Source: Variovorax sp. Root411
Lineage (GTDB): Bacteria > Pseudomonadota > Gammaproteobacteria > Burkholderiales > Burkholderiaceae_C
Assembly (NCBI RefSeq): GCF_001425205.1
Contig: NZ_LMDW01000001.1
Coordinates: 435,928 to 499,927 of the forward strand
Length of the DNA stretch: 64,000 nucleotides
Direction of reading: 5' to 3'
In this document: in pieces, positions 46,156 to 56,500 of the stretch
Layout: every line of letters starts with the position of its first letter
Numbering within the stretch: the stretch's first letter is position 1
The notes under the pieces: model-generated
Told to the model about the DNA's origin: nothing
Database searches by the model: none
What the model saw: only the letters and a program-made list of their open reading frames with translations
Position numbers and translations under genes: made by a program

Positions 46156-47505
46156 TCAGGGCAACCAGCGCGCCACGTTCTGGGTCTCGCCCAGTTGCCA
46201 GATGCGGTTGCACAGGGCCTTTGTTTCCTCTGCCGTCACGCCTTCGCCGTAGTGCGCGAGGCGCTGCATCTTGTCCTCGATCTCGGTGCGGCTCAGGCTG
46301 TTGCCCGGATCGCCCTTGGGTTCGTCGACGCGGCCCTGCAGCATGCGACCGTCGGTGGTGTGCACGCTGACCTTGCCGATCCAGCGTGCGGGGTAGGCGG
46401 TGTCGACCTCGTCGTCGAGTTCCATCGTCACCTTGTCGCGGAAGGCCGAGACTTCCGGTGCGAGAAAGTCGCGGTCGAACTCGCCGAGGCCCGCGCGGCC
46501 GTGCACGGCAATCAGGCCCAGCACCGTGCCCATCGAGAACTTGCCTTGGTGCACGGTCGCCGGCACCGTCACGCGGCCCAGCACGTCGATGGCGCCCTGG
46601 TGCACGTGCGCGGTCACGCGCGACACGTCGGCGGGCTTGAGCTTGTTCTGCGTCATCACCTGCAGCAGCGCGTCGGCGGCGGGGTGGGTGTGGCGGCAGG
46701 AGGCGTGGTACTTGAAGGAGGTTTCGGCCAGCGTCCAGCGCGTGCCGAGGCCGTCGGTGAGCTTCGCTGGATCGGCATCGCTCGACATGCCGACGCCCAG
46801 GCCCTGCGCGCCTTCGAGGATCTTTGCTGCACCGGTGAAGCCGTCCTGCGCGAGGTAGGCTGACATCAGCCCGCTCGCCGCCGCGTGCGCGCAATGCAGT
46901 TGCTTGGAGTCGGCTGCATCGCGCAGGAATTCCCACACGCCGGCCGACTGCGTGCCGGCCGAGCCGAAGGCGTGCAGCATCTGCTGCGGCGTGAGGTCCA
47001 GCAGGCGGCCCACCGCAGCAGCGGCCGCGAGCGTGCCCGCCGTCGCTGTCGTGTGAAAGGTCTTGTAGTGCGAGCGGCCGAGGAACTCGCCGACGCGGAT
47101 GCCGACCTCGTAGCCCGCGACCACGGCCGTCAGCAGTTGCGCGCCGCTCGCACCGAGGCTCTGCGCCACGGCCAGCGCGGGCGCGATGACGACGGCGGCC
47201 GGGTGGAACACCGAGCCGTTGTGCACGTCGTCCTGCTCGACGAAGTGCGAGGCCGCCGCATTGACCAGCGCGGCGAACAGCGGCGAACTGGTGCGGCGCG
47301 AGGTCAGTATCTCGCTGGGCCCGTCGGCCGGCCCCATCATCTGCGCGAAGCGCTCGATGCTGCGCACCGGCCGCGCCGTGCGGGCCGCGAGCACCGAGCC
47401 CAGCCAGTCGAGCATCAGGTCTTCGGTGCGGCGCAGCACGGGCGCCGGGACGCTTTCGAACCGCAGTTCGGCCGCGAAGTTTGCGAGGGTCCTGGATTCG
47501 TTCAC
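46156..47505 (-). CDS. MmgE/PrpD-family protein
   Basis: A 449-residue protein starting at a GTG (M-N-E-S-R-T-L-A-N-F). H-F-V-E-Q-D-D-V-H near residue 85 and the helical MmgE/PrpD core are seen; H-A-A-A-S-G and Y-H-A-S-C-R-H-T-H-P are family landmarks. The family dehydrates 2-methylcitrate, but many members act in catabolism of other hydroxy tri- or dicarboxylic acids (for example cis-aconitate or itaconate type steps). It lies downstream of an acyl-CoA dehydrogenase and a lyase gene in the same operon. Confidence 0.85.
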   Translation of the reverse strand: MNESRTLANFAAELRFESVPAPVLRRTEDLMLDWLGSVLAARTARPVRSIERFAQMMGPADGPSEILTSRRTSSPLFAALVNAAASHFVEQDDVHNGSVFHPAAVVIAPALAVAQSLGASGAQLLTAVVAGYEVGIRVGEFLGRSHYKTFHTTATAGTLAAAAAVGRLLDLTPQQMLHAFGSAGTQSAGVWEFLRDAADSKQLHCAHAAASGLMSAYLAQDGFTGAAKILEGAQGLGVGMSSDADPAKLTDGLGTRWTLAETSFKYHASCRHTHPAADALLQVMTQNKLKPADVSRVTAHVHQGAIDVLGRVTVPATVHQGKFSMGTVLGLIAVHGRAGLGEFDRDFLAPEVSAFRDKVTMELDDEVDTAYPARWIGKVSVHTTDGRMLQGRVDEPKGDPGNSLSRTEIEDKMQRLAHYGEGVTAEETKALCNRIWQLGETQNVARWLP

Positions 47506-47519
47506 GGTGTCAGTCGCTT

Positions 47520-48683
47520 TCAGAACGAACGGGGCAGGCCGAGCATGTGCTCTGCCACATAGCTCAGGATCAGGTTGGTCGAGATCGGTGCCACCTGGTA
47601 CAGCCGCGTCTCCCTGAACTTGCGCTCGATGTCGTATTCGCATGCAAAGCCGAAGCCGCCATGGAACTGAAGGCACGCATTCGCAGCCTCCCAACTCGCC
47701 TTGGCCGCCAGGTATTTCGCCATGTTGGCCTGCGCGCCGCAGGGCTGGTGCGCGTCGAACAGGCGGCAGGCTTCATAGCGCATCAGGTTCGCTGCTTCCA
47801 CTTCGATGAACGCTTCGGCAATCGGAAACTGCACCCCCTGGTTCTGCCCGATGGGCCGCCCGAACACCACGCGCTCCTTGGTGTAGGCCGTCACCCGGTC
47901 GATGAACCAGTAGCCGTCGCCGATGCACTCTGCGGCGATCAGCGTGCGCTCGGCGTTGAGCCCGTCGAGGATGTACTTGAAGCCCTGGCCTTCCTCGCCG
48001 ATCAGGTTCTCTGCCGGAATCTCGAGGTTCTCGAAGAACAGCTCGTTGGTCTCGTGGTTCACCATGTTCAGGATGGGCTGCACCGTGAGCCCCTTGCCGA
48101 TGGCCTCGCGCAAATCGACGATGAAGATCGACATGCCTTCGGACTTTTTCTTCACGTCGGCCAGTGGCGTGGTGCGCGCCAGCAAAATCATCAGGTCCGA
48201 ATGCTGGATGCGCGAGATCCACACCTTCTGCCCGTTGATGACGTAGCGGTCGCCCTTCTTCACCGCCGTGGTCTTGATCTTCGTGGTGTCGGTGCCGGTG
48301 GTGGGTTCGGTCACGCCCATCGACTGCAGGCGCAGTTCGCCGTTCGCGATCTTCGGCAGGTAGGCGCGCTTCTGCGCCTCGCTGCCGTGGCGCAGAAGCG
48401 TGCCCATGTTGTACATCTGGCCGTGGCAGGCGCCGGAGTTGCCGCCGCAGCGGTTGATTTCTTCCATGATGACCGAGGCTTCGGTCAGGCCGAGGCCCGA
48501 GCCACCGTATTCATGCGGAATCAGCGCGGCCATCCAGCCGGCCTTGGTGAGTGCGTCGACGAACTCGGCGGGGTAGCCGCGCGCCTCGTCGATCTTGCGG
48601 AAGTACGCGTCGGGAAACTCCGCGCACAGGTCGCGCACGGCATCGCGGATGTCGGGAAAGTTCTTGTCGTTGGCGTTGTTCAT
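47520..48683 (-). CDS. Acyl-CoA dehydrogenase
   Basis: A 387-residue dehydrogenase starting at the ATG at 48681-48683. Residues M-G-V-T-E-P-T-T-G-T-D-T near 125 and G-D-R-Y-V-I-N-G-Q-K-V-W-I-S-R form the FAD-binding region; F-H-G-G-F-G-F-A near residue 340 is the C-terminal signature. It is 14 bases upstream of the PrpD-like gene and 13 bases downstream of the lyase gene. The substrate is unknown. Confidence 0.9.
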   Translation of the reverse strand: MNNANDKNFPDIRDAVRDLCAEFPDAYFRKIDEARGYPAEFVDALTKAGWMAALIPHEYGGSGLGLTEASVIMEEINRCGGNSGACHGQMYNMGTLLRHGSEAQKRAYLPKIANGELRLQSMGVTEPTTGTDTTKIKTTAVKKGDRYVINGQKVWISRIQHSDLMILLARTTPLADVKKKSEGMSIFIVDLREAIGKGLTVQPILNMVNHETNELFFENLEIPAENLIGEEGQGFKYILDGLNAERTLIAAECIGDGYWFIDRVTAYTKERVVFGRPIGQNQGVQFPIAEAFIEVEAANLMRYEACRLFDAHQPCGAQANMAKYLAAKASWEAANACLQFHGGFGFACEYDIERKFRETRLYQVAPISTNLILSYVAEHMLGLPRSF

Positions 48684-48696
48684 TGCTTGTTGCTCA

Positions 48697-49479
48697 TCAG
48701 TCCTGGCGCGGGCCGCCGGCTTCCTTTTCCACACGCTGCCATATCTCGATGGCCATCGGGTCGTCGATCTCCTCGAGGATGTGACCCACGAGGCCGATGG
48801 CGCGCGCCATCACGCCGAAGCCGCGAATGATCTTCCACGGAAAGCCGAACTCGGCCGCAATCGCGCCGATGGCACCGGTCGCGTTGATCGGCAGCGATTT
48901 GCCCGACACGCGCTCGGCTTCTTCCTGCACCGCCTGCATCAGCGCGACGTAGTGGGTGGAGAGCCCGTTCTCGGTCGCGATCTGAAACAGCCGCGGCGTG
49001 CGCGGGTCGATCGGCTTGTGCAGCGGATGGCCCAGGCCCGGCACGATCTGCTTGCGCGCGCGGTGGTCGGCCACGATGTCCCTTGCCATGTCGGCGAGCG
49101 GGCGCGTCGGCTTCTCGCCGAAGGGGATCGCTTCGTAGAGCATCTTCGCCGCGCCTTCGGTGCTGCCGACGAACACCGTGCCCAGGCCGCAAAGACCGGC
49201 TGCCACAGCGGCTTGCAGCGCTTCGGGTGCGCCTGCGTAGGTGAGGCGCGCAGCCAGCGCGCTGGGTGTAATGCCGTGCTCCACCAGTGTGACGACGATG
49301 GCGTTGAAGGTGACGGATTCCTGCGGCGTCGGGATGCGGCCCGTGAGTTCCAGGAAGGCCATGTCGCCGAGGTTCAGGTGGCCGAGGATTTCCGAAGGCA
49401 GGTCGCGTCCGCGCACGGTGATCTTGTCCGGCGTGCTGTGGCCCAGCTCGGTGTGCAAGGATTTCTTGATCTTGGTCAT
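48697..49479 (-). CDS. Citrate synthase-family protein, citryl-CoA-lyase-like
   Basis: A 260-residue protein, much shorter than citrate synthase (about 430) and lacking its N-terminal small-domain elements. The catalytic region is kept: P-G-L-G-H-P-L-H-K and the Arg-rich R-G-F-G-V-M-A-R-A-I-G-L-V-G-H. The family includes citryl-CoA lyases, which split citryl-CoA into acetyl-CoA and oxaloacetate. First gene of the minus-strand operon, divergent from the fused dehydrogenase by 107 bases. Confidence 0.78.
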   Translation of the reverse strand: MTKIKKSLHTELGHSTPDKITVRGRDLPSEILGHLNLGDMAFLELTGRIPTPQESVTFNAIVVTLVEHGITPSALAARLTYAGAPEALQAAVAAGLCGLGTVFVGSTEGAAKMLYEAIPFGEKPTRPLADMARDIVADHRARKQIVPGLGHPLHKPIDPRTPRLFQIATENGLSTHYVALMQAVQEEAERVSGKSLPINATGAIGAIAAEFGFPWKIIRGFGVMARAIGLVGHILEEIDDPMAIEIWQRVEKEAGGPRQD

Positions 49480-49586
49480 GGCGCCGAATCTAGCCCTCCA
49501 TCGCGCGAGGCGGCTCCGTGATTGCGAAACCCTCCCTTCGGCAAATGCGAATGCCGCCCGGCGGGGCCTTCTGTCACGCTGCGGCG

Positions 49587-51914
49587 ATGGACTTCGAATC
49601 ACTTTCGGCGATGCGCGAAGCGGCGCTCGACTACTTCGTTCGCAGCCGCGCCATCCAGCGGCGGCGCGAGCGCATGGAACAACCCAATGCCGATGAGGCG
49701 CACGGTTGGCGCGCGATCGCCGAGCTCGGCTGGCCCGGCATGCTAGCCCCCGAATCGGTCGGCGGTCTCGCACTGGAGCTCGACGGCGCTGCGGAAATCC
49801 TCCGGGCCGCGGGCGAGCATGTGGCGCCCGAGCCGCTGCTGGCCGTGGCCGGCCTCAGTGCGCTGCTGCTGGCGCGGCTCGGTACGCCGGGCGCGAATGC
49901 CTTGCTCGCAGAACTGATCGCGGGTCGCAGCCTGCCCGCGCTGGCATGGCAGGAGAGCGCGGGCGACCTCAGCGCGGTGCCGCTGGCCTGCGGTTGCGAG
50001 GCGCGGCCCGGCCACGTGGGCGGTGTGCTGCTGCAGGGCGAAAAGCTCATGGTGCTGCCCGGCGCGGCCGCCAGCGGCTGGCTGGTGTCGGCGCGCGGCG
50101 ATGACGACGCAGTGCTGCTGTGGGTGCCGCGCGGCACCGAAGGCGTGACGGAGGCGCTGGTGCCGCTGGTCGATGGCGGCCAGGCCTCGAACCTGCGCTT
50201 CGAGCAGGTCGCACTGCCTCCGGAAGCCGTGCTGGCTCAAGGGCCGGCTGCGCAGGATGCCTTGCGCCATGCGCTCGCGGCCGGCCAGATCCTTCAATCC
50301 GCCGAGCTGCTGGGTGCGGGGCAGGCCATGCTGGCGCAGACGCTGGCCTACTTGCGCACGCGCTCCCAGTTCGGCAAGCCCATCGGCAGCTTCCAGGCGT
50401 TGCAGCACCGTTGCGTCGACATGTTCATTCACCTCGAAGTGGCGCAGGCCACGTTGAACGAGGTGCTGACCTTGGCAGGGCAGGGGTTGCCGGTGGACCG
50501 GCTCGAAGCAGAGGCAAGCCGCGTCAATGCGCGCTGCACGGCGGCCGCGCTGCAGGCTTCGCGCACATCAGTGCAATTGCATGGCGCCATCGGCTACACG
50601 CAGGAGTGCGACCTGAGCCTGTTCTACATGCGCGTGCTGTGCCTGTCGGCGTGGCTTGGGAATGTCAGTGCGCACCAGCGGCGGCATGCGGCGCTGACGG
50701 GCGAGGCCGAAGCGGCCGTAGGCGTCACCGCTTGGCAAGGTGAGTTTCCGCGCATCGCCGACTGGTCCGCCATGCCCGAGGCCGAGTTCCGGCGCATGGT
50801 GCGCGCCTTCCTGCAGCAGCGCTATCCGCAGCAGCTGCGCTACCTCTCGCATCGCGCACGCTGGAGCGAGATGCGCGAGTGGTACCTCACGCTGTCGGCC
50901 CAGGGCTGGATCGCGCCCGCCTGGCCGCAGGCGCACGGCGGCATGGGCCTGCCTGCCGACAAGCTCATTGCGTGGATCGAGGAGCTGGAGCAGTACGGCG
51001 TGGCGCGCGCGCCCGACCAGGGCATCGTGATGATCGGCCCGCTGCTCATCCAGCACGGCACGCCCGAGCAGCAGCAGCGCTTTCTGCCGCGCATCCTGAG
51101 CGGCGAGAACGTCTGGTGCCAGGGCTATTCGGAGCCCAATGCCGGTTCCGACCTCGCGGGCCTGCGCACCGAGGCGCTGCCCGCGCGCGATGCGCAGGGT
51201 GAGCACTTCGTGGTCAACGGCCAGAAGATCTGGACCACGCTTGCGCAGGATGCCAACCACATCTTCATGCTGGTGCGCACCGACAAGGAGGCGCGCAAGC
51301 AGGAGGGCATCAGCTTCCTGCTGTGCGACCTGCGCACGCCGGGCATCACCATCCGGCCGATCCACACGCTGGCCGGCGAGCCCGAGTTCTGCGAAGTGTT
51401 CTTCGACAACGTGCGCGTGCCGGCCGAGAACCTGGTGGGCAAGTTGCACGGCGGCTGGACCATCGCGAAGGCGCTGCTGGGCTTCGAGCGCATCTTTCTC
51501 GGCAGCCCCAAGCAGTCGCAGTACGCGCTGGGCCAACTGGCGCGGCTGGCGCAGGCGCGGCGGCTGTTTGCCGACCCGGTGTTCGCGCAGCGCTTCGCGG
51601 CGCTGCGGCTCGACGTGCTCGACCTGTCGGCGGCGTACACGGGCTTCGCAAACATCGTGCGTGCGGGCAAGCCGCTGCCGGCTTCGGTGTCGCTGCTGAA
51701 GATCTGGGCCAGCGAGACCTACCACCGCATCGGCGCGCTGCTGGTCGAAGCGGGCGACGAGCAGGGTGCCGTGGCCGGCGACCAGGTGCTCGACGGCCAG
51801 ACCTTCAACGTGCTCGCGCCACTCATCGGCTCCACGGCCGCAATGATCTACGGCGGCACCAACGAGATCCAGCGCAACATCCTCGCGCGGCAGGTGCTCG
51901 ACCTGCCGACGTGA
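49587..51914 (+). CDS. Fused double acyl-CoA dehydrogenase
   Basis: A 775-residue protein, twice the normal length. Residues 1-375 form one dehydrogenase (with R-S-Q-F-G-K-P-I-G-S-F-Q and V-Q-L-H-G-A-I-G), similar to the small partner at 1817-2932. Residues 390-775 form a second one (Y-S-E-P-N-A-G-S-D-L-A-G, N-G-Q-K-I-W-T-T and Y-G-G-T-N-E-I-Q-R-N-I), similar to the large partner at 2945-4126. So it looks like a one-chain version of a heteromeric enzyme. The ATG at 49587 is chosen over a GTG at 49518. Divergent from the lyase operon and followed by the IS element. Confidence 0.88.
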   Translation: MDFESLSAMREAALDYFVRSRAIQRRRERMEQPNADEAHGWRAIAELGWPGMLAPESVGGLALELDGAAEILRAAGEHVAPEPLLAVAGLSALLLARLGTPGANALLAELIAGRSLPALAWQESAGDLSAVPLACGCEARPGHVGGVLLQGEKLMVLPGAAASGWLVSARGDDDAVLLWVPRGTEGVTEALVPLVDGGQASNLRFEQVALPPEAVLAQGPAAQDALRHALAAGQILQSAELLGAGQAMLAQTLAYLRTRSQFGKPIGSFQALQHRCVDMFIHLEVAQATLNEVLTLAGQGLPVDRLEAEASRVNARCTAAALQASRTSVQLHGAIGYTQECDLSLFYMRVLCLSAWLGNVSAHQRRHAALTGEAEAAVGVTAWQGEFPRIADWSAMPEAEFRRMVRAFLQQRYPQQLRYLSHRARWSEMREWYLTLSAQGWIAPAWPQAHGGMGLPADKLIAWIEELEQYGVARAPDQGIVMIGPLLIQHGTPEQQQRFLPRILSGENVWCQGYSEPNAGSDLAGLRTEALPARDAQGEHFVVNGQKIWTTLAQDANHIFMLVRTDKEARKQEGISFLLCDLRTPGITIRPIHTLAGEPEFCEVFFDNVRVPAENLVGKLHGGWTIAKALLGFERIFLGSPKQSQYALGQLARLAQARRLFADPVFAQRFAALRLDVLDLSAAYTGFANIVRAGKPLPASVSLLKIWASETYHRIGALLVEAGDEQGAVAGDQVLDGQTFNVLAPLIGSTAAMIYGGTNEIQRNILARQVLDLPT

Positions 51915-51932
51915 ACGAGGGGCGTCGAAGAA

Positions 51933-53147
<1,215 letters not shown>

Positions 53148-54134
53148 ATGACCTCGATCGACTTTTCGCGCCGGCAATGGGTCGCCGCGCTGGCGGGCGG
53201 CGCGGCGCTGGCCGCCGTGCCCCATCGCGCTTTCGCGCAGCAGTCCTTGCCGTCCCTCATCAAGGTCGTGGTCGGCTATTCAGCGGGCGGCCCGGTGGAC
53301 GGTGCCGCGCGCCTGCTCGCGCCCGCGCTGAGCCAGGCACTCGGGACGCAGGTCATCGTCGACAACCGGCCCGGCGCGAGCGGCTCGCTCGGTGGCGACG
53401 CGGTCGCGAAAGCACAGCCTGATGGCGCGACGCTGTTCTTCGGTGCGAGCCCGACCATCACCATCAACCCGAACGTGCAGCGCCACATGGCCTTCGATCC
53501 GATGAAGGACCTGACGCCCATCGCGCCGCTGGTGGACTACACCAACGTGCTCGTGGTCAACAACGAAGTCCCGGTGCACAGCGTGGCCGAGCTGCTGGCC
53601 TATGCGAAGGCACGGCCCGGCAAGGTGTTCTATGGCTCGGCGGGCGTGGGCGCGTCCAACCACCTGAGCGGCGCGCTGCTCGAGAAGATGACCGGCGTGC
53701 AGCTCACGCACGTACCCTACAAGGGCAGTGCGCCCGCGCTCGCCGACGTGATGGCCGGCACCGTGACCATGATGTTCGACATCATCGCCACCTCGAAGCC
53801 CTTCATCCAGACCGGCAAGGTGCGCGCGCTGGCCGTCACCTCGCGCCAGCGCAACCGCATGCTGCCCGAGGTGCCGACCATGGTCGAATCGGGCGTACCG
53901 GGCTACGACGTGGGCGGCTGGTTCGGCCTGTACGGTCCGGCGCGCATGGACCCGGCGCTGGTCGCGCGCATGAACGCCGCCGCGCAGAAAATGCTGGCGC
54001 GCGAGGACATCGCGAACCGGCTGCGCGAGCAGGGCTACGACGTGTGGTCCGGCGCGGCCGACCTGCTGGCGGCCAAGGGCAAGTCCGACCGCCAGCTCTG
54101 GGCGACCGCGTCCAAGGGCATCGAGGCGGAATAG
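53148..54134 (+). CDS. Bug-family periplasmic solute receptor (TctC-like)
   Basis: A 328-residue receptor starting at the ATG at 53148. F-S-R-R-Q-W-V-A-A-L-A-G is a twin-arginine-style signal cleaved near A-F-A-Q. V-V-G-Y-S-A-G-G-P-V-D-G-A-A-R and I-V-D-N-R-P-G-A-S-G-S-L-G-G-D are the two conserved Bug segments. It probably presents a carboxylate to a transporter encoded elsewhere. Four bases upstream of the ligase gene and part of the same operon. Confidence 0.9.
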   Translation: MTSIDFSRRQWVAALAGGAALAAVPHRAFAQQSLPSLIKVVVGYSAGGPVDGAARLLAPALSQALGTQVIVDNRPGASGSLGGDAVAKAQPDGATLFFGASPTITINPNVQRHMAFDPMKDLTPIAPLVDYTNVLVVNNEVPVHSVAELLAYAKARPGKVFYGSAGVGASNHLSGALLEKMTGVQLTHVPYKGSAPALADVMAGTVTMMFDIIATSKPFIQTGKVRALAVTSRQRNRMLPEVPTMVESGVPGYDVGGWFGLYGPARMDPALVARMNAAAQKMLAREDIANRLREQGYDVWSGAADLLAAKGKSDRQLWATASKGIEAE

Positions 54135-54137
54135 CCG

Positions 54138-55640
54138 ATGCGCCGTATCCACAGCCTGCTGGAAGAACGCGCGACAAGCACGCCCGATGCCGTCTTCCTC
54201 TTCGAGCCCGCGGGCACCACGACCTATGCCGCGCTGCAGGCGATGGTCGACGTTGCCGCGCAAGACCTGCTGGCCGCCGGCGTGCGGCCGACCGACCGCG
54301 TGGTGCTGGTGGCCGAGAACTGCGCCGCGCACATCGCGCTGCTCATGGCCTGCAGCCGCGTCGGTGCTTGGTCGTGCGGCGTGAATGCGCGCATGTCGCC
54401 GGGCGAGATTGCGGCCATCGTCGAGCGCGCCGATGCCCGTGTCTGCTACTTCACGGCCGCTGCCTCCGAAGCCGCTGAAAAGCATGCGCAGAGGGCCGGC
54501 GCAACGCCCTCGGCGCTCGGTGGCGTGATGCGTTCGGCCGTGCGTGCTGAAGCGCGCACCGAGCCTGATCCGGCATTGGCCGACACGGCCGCCATCATCT
54601 TCACTTCGGGCACCTCGGGCACGCCCAAGGGCGTGATGGTGTCGCACCGCGGCCTGCTGCACTTCGGCCGCGTGTCGGCCCAGGTGCGCGCCCTGGGCGA
54701 GCGCGACCGCGTCTATGCCTTCCTGCCGATGACGCACATCTTCGGCATCGGCACGGTGTTGATGGCTGCGCTCACGGGCGGCGCGTCGCTGGTGCTGCGC
54801 GGCAGCTTCTCGCCGGCCGACGTGCTGTACGCGCTGGCGCACGAGCAGGTGTCGAACCTGCTCGGGCCGCCGACGATGTATGTGCGGCTGCTGGCGCACA
54901 TCGAGGCGGAGGAGGCGACGCCGCGCTTTCCGCAACTGCGCTACGTCTACACCGGCTCCGCGCCGCTCGACCCGGCGCTCAAGCAGCGCGTGGAGCAGCT
55001 GTTCGGGCAGCCGCTGCACTATGGCTACGGGCTGTCGGAGTACGCGGGCTCGGTGTTTCTCACACGCACCGAGTCGCCCCGCGCAGACACCTCGGCGGGG
55101 TATGCGGTGGAGGGGGGCGAGGCCCGTATCGTGTCCCTCGACGGCAACGACGCCGCACCCGGCGACACCGGCGAGATCTGGCTGCGCGGGCCCGGCCTCA
55201 TGCTCGGCTACTTCCGCGACACCGCCGCCACGGCGCAGGTGATGCGACCCGGCGGCTGGTACGTCACCGGCGACCTCGGCCGTTTCGGCGAGGACGGCGC
55301 GCTGTTCGTGGTCGGGCGGCTGAAGGAAATGATCATTCGCTCCGGCTTCAACGTCTACCCGGCGGAGATCGAGGCCGTCATCGGCCGCTTCGAGGGCGTG
55401 CACCTGTGCGCGGTGGTCGGCGTGCCCGAGGCCGACGGCAACGAGCAGGTCGTCGCCTTCGTCGAGCTGAAGCCCGGCGCAGTGCTCGACGAAGCGGCGC
55501 TGCGCGCGCACCTCGTCGAACACCTGTCGCCCTACAAGCGCCCGGCCCGCATCGAGGTGATCGACACGATGCCCACCACCGCCAACGGCAAGCTGCTCAA
55601 GCGCGAACTGCAGGCGCGCTGCGGGCCGGCCGCGGGCTGA
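54138..55640 (+). CDS. AMP-forming acyl-CoA ligase
   Basis: A 500-residue adenylate-forming enzyme. F-T-S-G-T-S-G-T-P-K-G near residue 155 is the phosphate loop, Y-G-Y-G-L-S-E-Y-A-G near 300 the acyl-pocket motif, G-W-Y-V-T-G-D-L-G-R near 375 and the C-terminal Lys in N-G-K-L-L-K-R-E. It activates a carboxylic acid as the CoA thioester. Beside a Bug receptor and a fused dehydrogenase it probably starts breakdown of an imported acid. Confidence 0.9.
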   Translation: MRRIHSLLEERATSTPDAVFLFEPAGTTTYAALQAMVDVAAQDLLAAGVRPTDRVVLVAENCAAHIALLMACSRVGAWSCGVNARMSPGEIAAIVERADARVCYFTAAASEAAEKHAQRAGATPSALGGVMRSAVRAEARTEPDPALADTAAIIFTSGTSGTPKGVMVSHRGLLHFGRVSAQVRALGERDRVYAFLPMTHIFGIGTVLMAALTGGASLVLRGSFSPADVLYALAHEQVSNLLGPPTMYVRLLAHIEAEEATPRFPQLRYVYTGSAPLDPALKQRVEQLFGQPLHYGYGLSEYAGSVFLTRTESPRADTSAGYAVEGGEARIVSLDGNDAAPGDTGEIWLRGPGLMLGYFRDTAATAQVMRPGGWYVTGDLGRFGEDGALFVVGRLKEMIIRSGFNVYPAEIEAVIGRFEGVHLCAVVGVPEADGNEQVVAFVELKPGAVLDEAALRAHLVEHLSPYKRPARIEVIDTMPTTANGKLLKRELQARCGPAAG

Positions 55641-55819
55641 TTTCAGCCGAAGATCCGGCCCGCGAAGTCTGGAGGTAGGGGCCGGGCCCTGTGCCGGCGC
55701 CATCGTAGGCACGCTCCTACACCCGGGGCGGGGGGTGGGGCCGATACTTGTTATTCCCCCTCGTTTCAGGAAGTACCCGTGACCGTGCCGATGAACCCGA
55801 CGCCCGTGGCCGCTGCGAA

Positions 55820-56500
55820 ATGAAGTCCTCGCCGAGTGCGCGCAGCTGGATCGCCGCCGGCGTGCGCCACGAATTGCTCACACGCGCGCTGCCCGCCTTG
55901 CGGCACGACATGGCGGCACCTGTCTCGGTGGTCCGCATGGCGCTGCTGATGCTCAAGCGGCAGGTCGGCGCGGCCACCATCGATGCCGCCGCCTGCGAAG
56001 AGCGCGTGGCGCTGATCGACAACCAAGTGTCCGAACTGGTCGAGGCCATCCGCTCGCTGCGCGACTGGGAACTGGCCACCACGGATGACGGCATCACCCG
56101 CAGCGCGCTGGTGGCGCAGTGCGTGGCCCTGATGCGCTCTGCCTTCGACCTGCACGGCGTGACGCTCGATGCGGACGCCTCGCTGGACCCGCAGGAAGAC
56201 GAGCATCGCTGGCCCGCCGCGGCCGCGCTGCGCTACCTGTTCCTCGGCGCGCTCGGCTACCTGCACGACGGCGCGGCCGAGGCCGGGGCGATCCGGGTCG
56301 AGGCGGACGGCGCCAATGCACTGCGCCTCACGGCCCTGCCGCGCGAACCCGGCGGCACGCATGCCGTGCTCGACGCGCACCGTGCGCCGCGTGCGCTGGC
56401 CATCGACGCCGTCGCATTGCAGAACCTGGCCGAAGACCTCGGCTACGCCGTGGCGCTGGAAGGCGACAGCGTGCGCCTCGTGCTCGCGACCGGCAACTGA
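55820..56500 (+). CDS. Degenerate histidine-kinase/phosphotransferase-like protein
   Basis: A 226-residue cytoplasmic protein starting at the ATG at 55820. Residues 24-50 (L-P-A-L-R-H29-D-M-A-A-P-V-S-V-V-R) look like a DHp H-box of a sensor kinase. The rest resembles an ATPase domain, but the N-box is L-R-Y-L-F-L-G-A-L-G-Y, without the Asn, and no clear G-boxes follow, so ATP binding is doubtful. There are no sensor or membrane segments and no response regulator next to it. Its 3' end overlaps the convergent topoisomerase gene by 58 bases. The assignment is tentative. Confidence 0.5.
   Translation: MKSSPSARSWIAAGVRHELLTRALPALRHDMAAPVSVVRMALLMLKRQVGAATIDAAACEERVALIDNQVSELVEAIRSLRDWELATTDDGITRSALVAQCVALMRSAFDLHGVTLDADASLDPQEDEHRWPAAAALRYLFLGALGYLHDGAAEAGAIRVEADGANALRLTALPREPGGTHAVLDAHRAPRALAIDAVALQNLAEDLGYAVALEGDSVRLVLATGN

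Noticed and set aside
53148..55640. Bug receptor and ligase as a complete tripartite transporter
   Set aside because: No TctA or TctB membrane genes are present, so only the receptor is supported.
53280..55712. Minus-strand open frame of about 810 codons opposite the Bug receptor and ligase
   Set aside because: Antisense to genes with clear families and Shine-Dalgarno sites; no recognisable domain.
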